Assembly (NCBI GenBank): GCA_004299095.1
Contig: SCQQ01000074.1
Coordinates: 1-64,000, forward strand
Source: Burkholderiaceae bacterium
GTDB lineage: Bacteria; Pseudomonadota; Gammaproteobacteria; Burkholderiales; Burkholderiaceae_C
Length of the DNA stretch: 64,000 nt
Direction: 5' to 3'
A program made the position numbers and the translations under genes. The notes beneath the pieces are model-generated. The model saw nothing but the letters and a program-made list of their open reading frames with translations, was not told where the DNA came from and searched no databases. Every line of letters starts with the position of its first letter. The first letter of the stretch is position 1. Shown here in pieces: positions 18,131-29,320 of this stretch.

Positions 18131-18750
18131 GTCAACTCCAAAAGCGCGGAATCGTGTACGTCGTCGACGACGACGAGGCCATTCGGGATTCGGTGCGATG
18201 GCTGCTCGAAGGACACGGTTTCTGGGCACGCTGCTTCGACTCCGCAGAAACCTTTCTGGCGCGCTACGACCCAGACGAGATCGCTTGTTTGCTGGTGGAC
18301 GTGCGCATGAGCGGCATGAGTGGCATCGAGCTCCAGCGCCATCTCGTTGCGCAAAGTTCGCCGCTGCCGCTGGCTTTCGTCACCGCACACGGCGACGTTC
18401 CGATGGCGGTCAGTACCATGAGGGATGGCGCCGCCGATTTCATCCAGAAGCCTTTCAAGGAAAGCGAATTGATCCAGCTCGTGCGTCAAATGCTGGTACG
18501 AGCCGAGTCGACGTTTTCCAATCACCGGAAGCAAATCGAACGCAGCGCCCTGCTTGCGCGCCTCACGACGCGCGAGGAACAGGTGCTGGAACGCATCGTC
18601 GCCGGCCGCCTGAACAAGCAGATCGCCGACGATCTCGGCATCAGCATCAAGACCGTGGAAGCGCATCGCGCCAGCGTCATGGACAAGTTGGAAGCCAACA
18701 CCGTGGCCGATTTGCTGCGCATCGTGCTGGGCGACGTCGACGCTGCCTGA
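18127..18750 (+). CDS. FixJ/NarL-type response regulator
   Basis: 207 residues. The receiver domain has an acidic cluster in VYVVDDDEAIRDSVR, the phospho-acceptor aspartate in LLVDVRMSGMSG, and the lysine in FIQKPF. A LuxR-type helix-turn-helix follows at about residues 143-205 (LTTREEQVLERIVAGRLNKQIADDLGISIKTVEAHR, quoted in part). This FixJ/TtrR organisation pairs with the upstream PAS kinase through a 4-base overlap. It probably activates sigma70 promoters; the targets are unknown, although the divergent aceE operon is the first candidate to test. Confidence 0.94.
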   Translation: MSQLQKRGIVYVVDDDEAIRDSVRWLLEGHGFWARCFDSAETFLARYDPDEIACLLVDVRMSGMSGIELQRHLVAQSSPLPLAFVTAHGDVPMAVSTMRDGAADFIQKPFKESELIQLVRQMLVRAESTFSNHRKQIERSALLARLTTREEQVLERIVAGRLNKQIADDLGISIKTVEAHRASVMDKLEANTVADLLRIVLGDVDAA

Positions 18751-18828
18751 AAGCCGGGTCGGGCGCGTTCTCTCTCAATTCAATCCGGCGCGATCTGGCG
18801 AACGCGCTGCAATGCCTGTATTTCACAC

Positions 18829-19677
18829 ATGACCGCACAACTCATCGATGGCAAGGCGCTGGGCCTGCGAATCCGCGCACAGATCAAGGTACGCACCGAG
18901 GCGCTCAAGCGCACCGGCATCACGCCTGGCCTGGCTGTGGTGCTGGTGGGCGGCGATCCGGCCAGCCAAATCTATGTGCGCAACAAGATGAAAGCCTGCG
19001 CCGAAGCCGGCATCCACTCGACGTTCGCGCACTACGAAAGCACCCTCGGCGAGGCAGAGTTGCTGGACCACATTCGGGCACTGAACGAGAACCCGGCAGT
19101 GCACGGCATCTTGGTGCAACTGCCGCTGCCGCCGCAGATTCACGTGGGGCGCGTGATCGAGTCGATCGCGCCCGCCAAAGATGTAGACGGTTTTCACCCC
19201 GTCAATGTCGGCGCACTGGTCGCCGGGGCGCCTGGCTTCCGGCCCTGCACGCCACTCGGCTGTATGAAGATGCTGGAGTCGATCGGCCTCACTGATCTCG
19301 CGGGCAGGAAGGCGGTCGTGATGGGGCGTTCGAACATCGTCGGCAAGCCGATGGCGCTGCTGCTGCTGGCGGCCAACGCCACGGTCACGGTGTGCCACAG
19401 CAAAACGCCCGATGCAGCGCACTTCACGCGCGAGGCCGACATCGTGGTCTGCGCCGTGGGGCGGCCGGGCACGCTCACGGCCGACATGGTGAAGCCGGGC
19501 GCCGTTGTCATCGACGTTGGCATCAACCGCAACGCGGCCGGCAAACTGTGCGGCGACGTGGACTTTGAATCCGTACGGCAAGTTGCCGGCCACATCACGC
19601 CGGTCCCGGGCGGTGTGGGCCCGATGACGATTGCCATGCTGCTGTCCAACACGCTCGACGCAGCCGCACACTTGTAG
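18829..19677 (+). CDS. folD: Bifunctional methylenetetrahydrofolate dehydrogenase / methenyl-THF cyclohydrolase
   Basis: Interconverts 5,10-methylene-, methenyl- and 10-formyl-THF with NADP+ in one-carbon metabolism. The 282 residues match the family. Signatures: [14 protein letters not shown] with the catalytic lysine, [20 protein letters not shown], and the Rossmann segment [14 protein letters not shown], ending with [15 protein letters not shown]. It follows the response-regulator gene by 78 bases and precedes prlC. Confidence 0.98.
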   Translation: MTAQLIDGKALGLRIRAQIKVRTEALKRTGITPGLAVVLVGGDPASQIYVRNKMKACAEAGIHSTFAHYESTLGEAELLDHIRALNENPAVHGILVQLPLPPQIHVGRVIESIAPAKDVDGFHPVNVGALVAGAPGFRPCTPLGCMKMLESIGLTDLAGRKAVVMGRSNIVGKPMALLLLAANATVTVCHSKTPDAAHFTREADIVVCAVGRPGTLTADMVKPGAVVIDVGINRNAAGKLCGDVDFESVRQVAGHITPVPGGVGPMTIAMLLSNTLDAAAHL

Positions 19678-19750
19678 CTTGTGGCGACGGTCTGGAATTG
19701 AACCGGTCGCGGCCCCATGTGGGTGTGAATCTTCTCTTGCAAACACCTCC

Positions 19751-21793
19751 ATGACCACTGCTGCAACCAACCCCCTGCTCGCTTCCTCGCCGCTGCTGGC
19801 ATTCGACCAGATCCGACCGAAGCATGTGAAGCCCGCCATCGAGCAATTGCTGGCGCAGGCCAACCAAGCGCTGGAAAAAGTCGTGGCGGCCGATTTCCCG
19901 AACGACTGGCTTGCGCTCTCGGGCACGCTGGACGTGGCGACCGAGCGTTTCGGCCGTGCTTGGGGCGCGGTGTCGCATTTGAAAGCCGTGCTTGATACGC
20001 CCGAGCTGCGCACCGCCTACAACGCGGTGCTGCCTGAAGTGACTGAATTCTTCACGCGCCTGGGATCGGACGAACGGCTATACGCCAAGTACAAGGCGAT
20101 CGACCCGGCCACGCTCAATGCGGAACAACGCCAAGCGCTGAAGAACGCGCTGCGCGGCTTCGTGCTGGACGGCGCGGAGTTGCATGGCACGGACAAAAAA
20201 CGCTTTGCCGACATCCAAAAGGCGATGTCGGAGCTGACGCAAAAGTACGGCGAAAACGCACTCGACGCCACCGACGCGTACGCCTATTTCGCGACCGAAG
20301 CCGAGCTTGAAGGCGTGCCGGAGGACGTGAAACACACCGCGCAGGCAAATGCGCAAGCCGAACACAAGGACGGGTTCAAGCTCACGCTCAAGCTGCCGTG
20401 TTACCTGCCGGTGATGCAGTTCGCCAAAAGCGGCGCGCTGCGCGAGCGCCTGTACCGCGCCTACAGCACGCGCGCCAGCGACCAGGCGGACAGCGACGCC
20501 CGGAAATACGACAACACGCCCGTCATGCACAACATCCTGGCACTGCGGCGCGAAGAAGCGCGGTTGCTCGGCTACGCCAACTTCGGCGAGTTGTCGCTGG
20601 TGCCGAAGATGGCGACGTCACCGGCGCAGGTGATCGAGTTCCTGCGCACGCTGGCCACCAAGGCGCGGCCGTATGCCGAGCGCGATCTGGCCGACCTTCG
20701 GGCGTTCGCTGCCGAGCACTTGGGGTTACAGGACCCGCAACCTTGGGATTGGACCTACATCGGCGAAAAGCTGAAGGAGTCGCGTTACGCCTTCAGCGAA
20801 CAGGAAGTGAAAGCCTATTTCACGGCGCCCAAAGTGCTCGCCGGCCTGTTCCATATCGTCGAGACGCTGTTCGAAGTACAGATCCGCAGGGATCAGGCGC
20901 CGACTTGGCATCCGAGCGTCGAGTTCTACCGCATCGAGCGCGCCGGCAAGCTGCTGGGCCAGTTCTACCTGGACCCGGGCGCACGCGACGGCAAGCGCGG
21001 CGGCGCCTGGATGGACGATGCACGCGCTCGCTGGCTGCGCCCCGACACGCACGAGCTGCAAACGCCGATCGCCTATCTGGTGTGCAACTTCGCCGAAGGC
21101 GTGAACGGCAAGCCGCCGCTGCTCACGCACCAGGACGTGCAAACCATCTTCCACGAGTTCGGCCACGGACTGCACCACATGCTCACGCAAGTGAACGAGC
21201 ACGACGTGTCCGGCATCAACGGCGTGGAATGGGACGCGGTCGAAATGCCCAGCCAGTTCATGGAAAATTTCTGCTGGGAGTGGGAGGTATTGCGGCACAT
21301 TTCGGCGCACGTCGATACGGGCGAACCGCTGCCCAAAGCCCTGTTTGAAAAAATGCGCGCGGCCAAAAACTTTCAGGCCGGCTTGCAAACCTTGCGCCAA
21401 GTCGAGTTTTCATTGTTCGACATGCGGCTGCACACCGAACACGACCCGAAGGCGAACATTCAAGAACTGGCGGAGACGGTACGCGACGAAGTGGCCGTGC
21501 TCAAACCGCCCGCGTTCAACCGCATGGCCAACACCTTCAGCCACATTTTTGCCGGCGGCTACAGCGCCGGCTACTACAGCTACAAATGGGCCGAGGTGCT
21601 GTCTGCGGATGCCTACGCGGCCTTCGAGGAAACAGCGCTTCCGGGCGGCGGGCCCAACGTCGAAACCGGGCGGCGCTATCGCCAGGAAATCCTCGAAAAA
21701 GGCGGCAGCCGGCCGGCCATGGAATCATTCCAGGCGTTCCGCGGCCGGGCGCCCCAGATCGACGCCCTTCTGCGGCACGAAGGAATGGCGTAA
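19751..21793 (+). CDS. prlC: Oligopeptidase A (M3 metallopeptidase)
   Basis: Cytoplasmic zinc endopeptidase that degrades short peptides, including cleaved signal peptides. 680 residues, equal to E. coli OpdA. The zinc motif HEFGHGLHH begins at H468 (H468/H472), with the third ligand expected in the segment WDAVEMPSQFMENFCWEW. The family C-terminus SAGYYSYKWAEVLSADAY is present. ATG 19751 gives the expected N-terminus (NPLLASSPLLAFDQIRPKHV); the frame is open 40 codons further upstream but overlaps the end of folD. Confidence 0.96.
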   Translation: MTTAATNPLLASSPLLAFDQIRPKHVKPAIEQLLAQANQALEKVVAADFPNDWLALSGTLDVATERFGRAWGAVSHLKAVLDTPELRTAYNAVLPEVTEFFTRLGSDERLYAKYKAIDPATLNAEQRQALKNALRGFVLDGAELHGTDKKRFADIQKAMSELTQKYGENALDATDAYAYFATEAELEGVPEDVKHTAQANAQAEHKDGFKLTLKLPCYLPVMQFAKSGALRERLYRAYSTRASDQADSDARKYDNTPVMHNILALRREEARLLGYANFGELSLVPKMATSPAQVIEFLRTLATKARPYAERDLADLRAFAAEHLGLQDPQPWDWTYIGEKLKESRYAFSEQEVKAYFTAPKVLAGLFHIVETLFEVQIRRDQAPTWHPSVEFYRIERAGKLLGQFYLDPGARDGKRGGAWMDDARARWLRPDTHELQTPIAYLVCNFAEGVNGKPPLLTHQDVQTIFHEFGHGLHHMLTQVNEHDVSGINGVEWDAVEMPSQFMENFCWEWEVLRHISAHVDTGEPLPKALFEKMRAAKNFQAGLQTLRQVEFSLFDMRLHTEHDPKANIQELAETVRDEVAVLKPPAFNRMANTFSHIFAGGYSAGYYSYKWAEVLSADAYAAFEETALPGGGPNVETGRRYRQEILEKGGSRPAMESFQAFRGRAPQIDALLRHEGMA

Positions 21794-21823
21794 TCTTCGC
21801 TTTTCTGCGCTTGGCTCAAAAAG

Positions 21824-22384
21824 ATGAGACAACGGATCTGGATTACCTTCGTTCTGGCTGCCAGCGCCCTGCTGGTCGCGGGCAGCGCGTCGGCACAAAC
21901 CGGCAACAACGCGGGTAACGGCCCGCTCCCCTACGCGGTGGCGCAGGCTGCGCAGCGCTATCCGGTCACGCTTTACGCGTCCAGCAATTGTTCGCCGTGC
22001 GACAGCGCGCGCGCGTTCTTGAACCAGCGCGGCATTCCATTCGTTGAAAAGACCATCAGCAGCAACGCGGACCTGGCCGCGCTGAAAGATCTGACCCACG
22101 CCACGAACGTGCCCGCGTTGACGATCGGCACGCAATCGCTCGATGGATTCTCGAGTTCGGCCTGGTCGCAATATCTCGACGCCGCAGGCTACCCCAAAAC
22201 ATCGCAGCTTCCCGCAGGTTGGCAAAACGGCGCGGCCAGCCCGCTTGCACCGTCACAACCGGCCGATGTCACACCCGGTGCAAATGCCACGCAAGCCGCT
22301 GGCGCCGACAACGCGCCGGCCACGACCGAGCCGCCGGTCAAACCCGAACCCAGCGCAACCAACCCGGCAGGCATCCGCTTCTGA
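21824..22384 (+). CDS. Exported glutaredoxin/thioredoxin-like protein
   Basis: 186 residues. A signal peptide is evident (about residues 1-25, hydrophobic core plus SASAQ cleavage site). A glutaredoxin-like domain follows (about 48-120) with YASSNCSPCDSARAFL supplying a CxxC redox site, and VPALTIG in the cis-proline position. The C-terminal ~60 residues are a Pro/Ala/Thr-rich disordered tail. The likely site of action is the periplasm, as a thiol oxidoreductase of unknown partner. It starts 30 bases after prlC and ends before a strong terminator shared with aceA. Confidence 0.72.
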   Translation: MRQRIWITFVLAASALLVAGSASAQTGNNAGNGPLPYAVAQAAQRYPVTLYASSNCSPCDSARAFLNQRGIPFVEKTISSNADLAALKDLTHATNVPALTIGTQSLDGFSSSAWSQYLDAAGYPKTSQLPAGWQNGAASPLAPSQPADVTPGANATQAAGADNAPATTEPPVKPEPSATNPAGIRF

Positions 22385-22422
22385 ACGCCGCCGGTGCGCC
22401 ATCCACCGCGCACATGGAACAA

Positions 22423-22450
22423 AAAAGGCCACCGCATGCGGTGGCCTTTT
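22423..22450. terminator. Bidirectional terminator (perfect 28-base palindrome)
   Basis: A perfectly self-complementary 28-base sequence, with arms AAAAGGCCACCGCA and TGCGGTGGCCTTTT, ends in A/T runs on both sides. It sits 38 bases after the glutaredoxin-like gene and 40 bases after aceA, which converge here, so it is a textbook intrinsic terminator for both strands. Confidence 0.92.
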
Positions 22451-22490
22451 CAATGGCGGGTCTCGTGTGCCGGCTGCACACGAGCGACCA

Positions 22491-23819
<1,329 letters not shown>

Positions 23820-23979
23820 AAATGCTCCCAAGGTAAGGTCAAAGAAAAACCGGTGCTACGTGCCGAAAGCGCGATGCGTTGCGCACTGCGATCGGCGGGA
23901 CCAGCGCACATGCCTGGCGCCTGTCAAATCGATGGAAGCTCGCCATTTTAGCGGCGTTTGAGACGCCGCTGGCGATTCC

Positions 23980-25275
23980 TCAAGGGTAGAGCCCGCGGAC
24001 TTCGCGCGCTTCCAGAATGCGCGTGCACCCCAGAATGAACGCGGCCGTCCTGAGCGACACATGGTGCTCCGCCGCGGATTGCGTCACCGCTTTGTACGCC
24101 GAGCGCATCACGTCTTCCAGGCGGTGGTTGATGGTGTTTTCATCCCAGAAGAAGCTCTCGAGGTCCTGCACCCACTCGAAGTAGCTCACGGTGACGCCAC
24201 CTGCGTTGGCGAGCACGTCGGGGACGACCGGAATGCCGTTTTCCGCCAGGACGTCGTCGGCTTCAGGCGTCGTCGGGCCGTTGGCACCCTCGATCACCAG
24301 CTTGGCTCGGATAAGGCCGGCGTTGTCCTTGGTGATCTGGCCTTCGAGCGCTGCCGGAATCAGGATGTCGGTCTTGAGCGACCAGAACTCTTTCGGCTTC
24401 AGCGTCGTCACGCCCGGGGCGCCTTTTACGCCACCGCCGTGCTCGTGCGCATAATTGAGCAGGGCCTTGACGTCGAGGCCTTGCTCGTCGTAGACGATCC
24501 CCGTCTGGTCATAGATGGCGATCACCTTGGCACCGGCCTCCTGGAACAGCCGCGCCGCCGTTCCGCCGACGTTCCCAAAGCCTTGAATGGCAATGCGCGC
24601 GCCCTTGAGCTGCATGCCGAACGTCTTCACCGCTTCGGTGGCAATCACGTAAATGCCACGACCGGTGGCTTCGACGCGGCCGAGGCTGCCGCCCAGCGCC
24701 ACCGGCTTGCCAGTGACCGCTGCCTTGACCGAATAGCCCTTGCTGATGGAATAGGTGTCCATCATCCACGACATGACCTGCGCATTGGTGTTGACGTCGG
24801 GCGCCGGAATGTCCTGCTCGGGCCCGATCACCTGGATGATTTCGCTGGTGTAGCGGCGCGTCACGCGCTCGAGCTCGGCCATCGAGTACTTCCGCGGGTC
24901 GATACGGACACCCCCCTTGGCGCCACCGAAAGGCAGGTTGACCACAGCGCACTTGGTCGACATCCACGCTGCCAGCGCCATCACCTCCGGCAGCGACACC
25001 TGCGGGTGGAAACGCACGCCGCCCTTGCCTGGCCCGCGCGAGACGTTGTGCTGCACGCGATAGCCTTCGAAATGGGTAACGGTGCCGTTGTCGAGCCGAA
25101 TGGGAATGTCGACGATCAGAATCCGCTTCGGGTGCCTGAGGGTGTCGGCCCAACGCGTGAGCGACCCGAGATACGGCGCCGTCCGATCCACTTGGCGCAG
25201 ATACATTCCCCACGCACCGACCTCATGTGGGTCGATAAACGAAGGGATATTCGACTGTTCAACGTTCGTGTTCAT
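23980..25275 (-). CDS. gdhA: Glutamate dehydrogenase (Glu/Leu/Phe/Val dehydrogenase family)
   Basis: Interconverts glutamate with 2-oxoglutarate and ammonia. 431 residues, hexameric small type. The substrate region [12 protein letters not shown]108, and catalytic K120 in [14 protein letters not shown] are present. The Rossmann segment [15 protein letters not shown] lies mid-protein, and the C-terminus contains [17 protein letters not shown] 25275 (MNTNVEQ) is preceded by a GGAGCAG site. Similarity to catabolic GDHs suggests NAD dependence, but cofactor use cannot be read with certainty. It is expressed toward aceA, 160 bases away, from the AT-richer region upstream. Confidence 0.95.
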   Translation of the reverse strand: MNTNVEQSNIPSFIDPHEVGAWGMYLRQVDRTAPYLGSLTRWADTLRHPKRILIVDIPIRLDNGTVTHFEGYRVQHNVSRGPGKGGVRFHPQVSLPEVMALAAWMSTKCAVVNLPFGGAKGGVRIDPRKYSMAELERVTRRYTSEIIQVIGPEQDIPAPDVNTNAQVMSWMMDTYSISKGYSVKAAVTGKPVALGGSLGRVEATGRGIYVIATEAVKTFGMQLKGARIAIQGFGNVGGTAARLFQEAGAKVIAIYDQTGIVYDEQGLDVKALLNYAHEHGGGVKGAPGVTTLKPKEFWSLKTDILIPAALEGQITKDNAGLIRAKLVIEGANGPTTPEADDVLAENGIPVVPDVLANAGGVTVSYFEWVQDLESFFWDENTINHRLEDVMRSAYKAVTQSAAEHHVSLRTAAFILGCTRILEAREVRGLYP

Positions 25276-26140
25276 AATATGTCTGCTCCGCATCACACAA
25301 AAACCAGTTAAAAAGCAGCGCGTACTATTTAACTTCGTGTCTTATCCATATAACAGACGCTTTTAACAGCACATTGGCAGGCAAAACAACCTGCCCACCA
25401 TTCTCGCGCCGCACGTTTCGCTTCTACCGCGAGAGCCCTGAAAGACTCACTCGCCAAATTGAATTGTCCGTTCTGACCCGCAGCGCCATGCGGTTACGCG
25501 CCACTGCAGTCACAGTACTCCAATGACGTGAGGTTCGCATTGCACCTGGGAATCAGACGATTCAATGTCAAGCTTTGTGTGCACGACCAATCGTCTTGTC
25601 TTCAGCCATAAATTCAGATCCACGGCGAAAAACCGTGCGCGCATATGGATTTCAACGCCGCACGATACCGGCTATCTCGACTTCTGCTTTCGATTGATTG
25701 GCCTAACTGCTTTCACACGATGGGTGTTCGGCCGTGTCGCACCAAGCTTCGGTTCGCGGCGGCAATCGCTTCGCGGCGGGCGACGCGACGCACGACGCCT
25801 CTTGAGGCCAAACACCGGCCTTCCTTCAAGGTCCGTTCAGCCGTTATGGCCAAGTCGGCACTGCGACCCGAACGACGATCAAATGCCACGAGCGCGCGAT
25901 CCTGGGCAGCGTTCTCATCGAGACCGTGCGCAGACGTGCGAACTCGAAAAACCCAGGCGCGCCCAGTGCGGACTTGCCATGTCTTGAGCGCTCGCTTCCG
26001 TCATCCTTGAACAGACTCGAAACCCGTGTTCCGGCCGGCCGGCGCACTCGGTGGCTCTGATGCCGATCAACAGCGTCGTTCGAACCGAAAGGCGTCGACC
26101 TGCCGACCACAAACTGTCACCGGCCGCCCGCCGGCGACCG
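25276..26140. other. 865-base stretch without a convincing gene, upstream of gdhA
   Basis: The part nearest gdhA (about 25276-25420) is clearly AT-richer than the rest of the window, with runs such as TTAAAAA and TTATATGG on the minus strand, and probably contains the gdhA promoter and leader. I cannot fix a -35/-10 pair. From about 25560 to 26110 there are open frames on both strands of up to 140 codons, but they encode Arg/Ser/Pro-rich sequences with no recognisable motif and no ribosome-binding site. It could hold a small RNA or a decayed gene; neither is shown. Confidence 0.55.
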
Positions 26141-26641
26141 TCAGATCAGCGGACGCGCTGAAACCACGATGCCGTCTTCGTCGGCGTAGAGCCAGTCCCC
26201 CGGATTCACGCGCACGCCACCGATGCGCACCGGCAAGTCCACCTGCCCCTCACCCCGCTTGACGGAGCGCATGGGGGCGCTCGCCAGCGCCCGAATCGGG
26301 ATACCAGCGGCCCGCAACTCCGCGCGGTCGCGGACGCAACCGTCGACCACCGCGCCGGCCCAGCCATTCTTGGCGGCAGCGGCCGCCAGATTGCCGCCCA
26401 TCAGCGCCACACGCAAAGAGCCGCCGCCGTCGACCACCAGCACCCGTCCGGCGCCTGGGCTGTTGACCGCTTCGCGCACGCGCGAGTTGTCTTCTGGCGC
26501 GCGGACGGTAAAAACCGCACCGCAAAAGGCACGTGCGATGCCCATGTCGACCAGTCCCGAAGACAGCACGCGGAACGCACCGGACGCGTCGCTCTCGTTC
26601 GCATCACACAGGTCGCAGGTCGAAAAAGCAGGCTGGCTCAT
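26141..26641 (-). CDS. rraA: RraA family protein (ribonuclease E inhibitor-type / 4-hydroxy-4-methyl-2-oxoglutarate aldolase-like)
   Basis: 166 residues, matching the RraA/MenG-like fold. The diagnostic motif GGNLAAAAAKNGWAGAVVDGCVRD (quoted across residues ~82-105) contains the Arg-Asp pair that in class II aldolase relatives binds substrate and metal. E. coli RraA binds the RNase E scaffold and slows mRNA decay; related proteins instead act as HMG/oxaloacetate aldolases, and the two cannot be separated here. The rne gene lies 25 kb away in this window. It stands alone, 204 bases downstream of the antiporter gene on the same strand. Confidence 0.88.
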   Translation of the reverse strand: MSQPAFSTCDLCDANESDASGAFRVLSSGLVDMGIARAFCGAVFTVRAPEDNSRVREAVNSPGAGRVLVVDGGGSLRVALMGGNLAAAAAKNGWAGAVVDGCVRDRAELRAAGIPIRALASAPMRSVKRGEGQVDLPVRIGGVRVNPGDWLYADEDGIVVSARPLI

Positions 26642-26845
26642 AGCAGGGTCTCATGGGTTGGGGGACCGCGCCGATCAGCGGATCGCCATTCGAGCGCGCG
26701 TTCGGGAAAGCGGTCGGATTTTCCCATACGGCAGATGTCGCAAATGCGTGACGTTTCACCAGCGCGCGCCAACTCGGAACCAGTCGCTGCATGCGATCCA
26801 GCACAAGTGCCGCATGCGGCACGAACGCAGTCGACCGCCCGCCCC

Positions 26846-28492
26846 TCACCGATACAGCGTCTCGAGCAAATCAATCCGGCGCACCATCCGGCGCGACGTC
26901 TCGTCGGAAATCTGGCGCGCGCGCGCCAGACGCAGAATCGCCTCGCGCTCCGCCTGAAAGCCCGCGAGGCGCAGTTTGCGTTCGACCAAGTCGGCTTGCC
27001 GCAGACGCGCCGCCCCGGTTTCGTCGACGTCTTTGCCGTGGGCGTTCAGACGGTCTTGGTAGGCCGCGATCACGCGGTTTTCCGCCGCAGCGCAGACGTC
27101 GGCATCGAGATGGCTGCCCACACGCCGAATGGTGTCTGATTCCCGCTGTACCGACTGAATCGCCGCTTCTGCGGCTGCCGTCTGTGCCCGATCGGCTTCA
27201 AGTTCCGCGGCCGGTTCGAGCTGCTGCGCCATGCCGCGCAACAACAGCGGCAAGCCGACGCTGCCCGCCGCCAGCGACAGCAATATCACCGCGGCAGCCA
27301 GAAAAATCACCAGCCCGCGCGCCGGAAAGTGCGAGCCGTCGGGCATCAGCAGCGGCAACGTCAGCACGCCGGCCAGCGTCACCGCACCGCGCACGCCCGC
27401 GAGCGACGTGACGGCGACCACGCGCCAACTGCCGCTGCGCGGCAACTTGGGGTCGGCGCGATGGTGCCAGAGGTACACGCGCAGCGATATCCAGACCCAG
27501 ACACAGCGCAGCGCCGCCAGCCCGCAGGCAATCACCACCGCATACAGCAGCAGCCACCAGGAGTTGAAGTGACCGCTCTCGCCCACGGCAGCGACGGCGT
27601 CGCGCAGGATGCTCGGAAGCTGCTCGCCCAGCAGCACGAACATGATGCCGTTCAACGTGAACTGAATGGTGTCCCACACGGCGTTGCGCTCGATCCGCGT
27701 CTCGGCCATGCTGCGGCCGCTCAATTCCACGTAACTCATCGTTACGCCCGCCGCCACGGCTGCCAGAATGCCGGAGGCGCCCAACTGCTCGGCCAGCAGA
27801 TACGCGCCGAAGGGCGTGAGCAGATTGACCAGGATGGGCGATCCACCCTCGGCGCCAAAACGACGGGTCAGCCACTGCTGCACCAGCGCGACACCGAGCG
27901 TGAACGCCACGCCGCTGAGCAGGCCAATAGCCACCAGCCAGGCAAACGTGACCGCGGCCTGGTTCAGCGAAAACGAGCCCGTCAGCGCTGCCACCACGGC
28001 GAATTGAAAACACACCAGGCCGGACGCATCGTTCAGCAGCGATTCGCCTTCGAGCACGTGCATCAGCCGCCGCGGGATGGGCGTGCTACCCGCAATCAAA
28101 GAAACCGCCACCGGATCCGTGGGCGAAATGATCGCCGCCAGCGCAAACGCCACCGCCAGCGGCACGGCGGGAATCAGCCAATGGATCAGGTAGCCCGCGC
28201 CCACCACGGTAAAAATCACCAAGCCGAACGCCAGCTGCAGGATGGCGCGCCGGTCGCGCATCAGGCCATCTTTTGGAATGCGCCAGCCGTCGAGAAACAG
28301 CAGCGGCGGCAGAAACAACAGGAAGAAGACCTCGGGCTGCAGCGCCACGCCGTGGTGAAAAACCCCAGCGATCACGCCTCCGAGCGCAATCTGGACGATA
28401 GGCAGCGGCAGCGCGACCGGCAGCGCACGCACCAGATAGCCGCTGGCAAGCACCGCCAGCAGCATCCCCAGAACGAGCTCAATGGACGCCAC
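26846..28492 (-). CDS. CPA1-family Na+/H+ antiporter (YjcE/NhaP-like)
   Basis: 548 residues with about 12 hydrophobic segments over residues 1-420, then a ~120-residue cytoplasmic helical tail rich in Ala/Arg/Glu. The core motif SPTDPVAV contains the ion-binding aspartate, and GESLLNDASGLVCF is the second CPA1 signature. YjcE of E. coli has nearly the same length and layout. The start is a GTG at 28492 without a clear ribosome-binding site; an ATG lies nine codons inside. Inner-membrane sodium or potassium/proton exchange is inferred from the family. Confidence 0.9.
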   Translation of the reverse strand: MASIELVLGMLLAVLASGYLVRALPVALPLPIVQIALGGVIAGVFHHGVALQPEVFFLLFLPPLLFLDGWRIPKDGLMRDRRAILQLAFGLVIFTVVGAGYLIHWLIPAVPLAVAFALAAIISPTDPVAVSLIAGSTPIPRRLMHVLEGESLLNDASGLVCFQFAVVAALTGSFSLNQAAVTFAWLVAIGLLSGVAFTLGVALVQQWLTRRFGAEGGSPILVNLLTPFGAYLLAEQLGASGILAAVAAGVTMSYVELSGRSMAETRIERNAVWDTIQFTLNGIMFVLLGEQLPSILRDAVAAVGESGHFNSWWLLLYAVVIACGLAALRCVWVWISLRVYLWHHRADPKLPRSGSWRVVAVTSLAGVRGAVTLAGVLTLPLLMPDGSHFPARGLVIFLAAAVILLSLAAGSVGLPLLLRGMAQQLEPAAELEADRAQTAAAEAAIQSVQRESDTIRRVGSHLDADVCAAAENRVIAAYQDRLNAHGKDVDETGAARLRQADLVERKLRLAGFQAEREAILRLARARQISDETSRRMVRRIDLLETLYR

Positions 28493-28530
28493 GCGCCACG
28501 CTTACGGTTGCTTTGGGCGCGATGCCGAAA

Positions 28531-29082
28531 TCAAACGTTCGCGACTCCGCCCATGGCCTCGGTGGCGAAAAGAGACGGCTCGCGGCCTCGCTCCAGATCG
28601 AGCAGCCATTCCTTGCGCGGCAGCCCGCCGCCGTAGCCCGTCAACTTGCCGTTGCTGCCAATCACCCGGTGGCACGGCACGACGATGCTGACCTTGTTGC
28701 TGCCATTGGCGGCAGCCACCGCGCGCACTGCCGTCGGGCGACCGATGAAAGCCGCTTCTTCGGCATAACTCCACGTCTTGCCGTACGGGATCTGCAACAG
28801 CGCGCGCCATACCGACCGCTGGAATGGCGTGCCAACCAGATCCAGCGGGACGTCGAAAGTACGCAGCCGGCCGGCGAAATAACGCCCCAGCTGCGCGCCA
28901 AGACGACCGATCAGCGCGCCGTCAGGCCGCTCGGGCGCGCCGGCGCGGGCCGCCTCCACCTGGGCCAGCTCGCGCTCCACGCCTTTCTGCCCGACGAACT
29001 CCAGCAGGCACAGTCCGCGCGGCGAAAAAACCGCACGGAGCGCGCCAATGGGCGTGGGATAAACGTGAGAAACCAGCGACAT
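28531..29082 (-). CDS. ogt: Methylated-DNA-protein-cysteine methyltransferase
   Basis: Suicide repair enzyme that moves the alkyl group from O6-methylguanine to its own cysteine. 183 residues. The acceptor is C137 in IVVPCHRVIGSNGKLTGYGGG, preceded by the helix-turn-helix segment FQRSVWRALLQIPYGKTWSY. ATG 29082 follows a GAGGTGG site; a longer frame reaches 29133 but lacks one. The 39 bases to the antiporter start suggest possible co-transcription. It lacks an Ada-type N-terminal domain, so it resembles Ogt rather than Ada. Confidence 0.95.
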   Translation of the reverse strand: MSLVSHVYPTPIGALRAVFSPRGLCLLEFVGQKGVERELAQVEAARAGAPERPDGALIGRLGAQLGRYFAGRLRTFDVPLDLVGTPFQRSVWRALLQIPYGKTWSYAEEAAFIGRPTAVRAVAAANGSNKVSIVVPCHRVIGSNGKLTGYGGGLPRKEWLLDLERGREPSLFATEAMGGVANV

Positions 29083-29320
29083 GACGTACCACCTCGAATG
29101 ATGGAATAAGCGACCAAGCCCGGGCCGTGCCAATCGATTCTAGTGCGCGTCAACCGAAGCTTCACGCGCATTCCGGGCCACCTTTTCCGATCGTTTTTTA
29201 ACCCGATGGTTTCACGGTGACGCTCATGGGCCGACACGAGAATACGCAAACACTGCATCTAAATCACGCACCACGCGCTCGCGTGTCCAGCACGCGGAAA
29301 ATGCGTGCTGCTCGAAGCGC

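Noticed and set aside
25565-26010. Open frames of 140 and 121 codons in the gdhA upstream stretch
   Set aside because: They have no ribosome-binding site, no recognisable motif, and shadow-like Arg/Ser/Pro composition.
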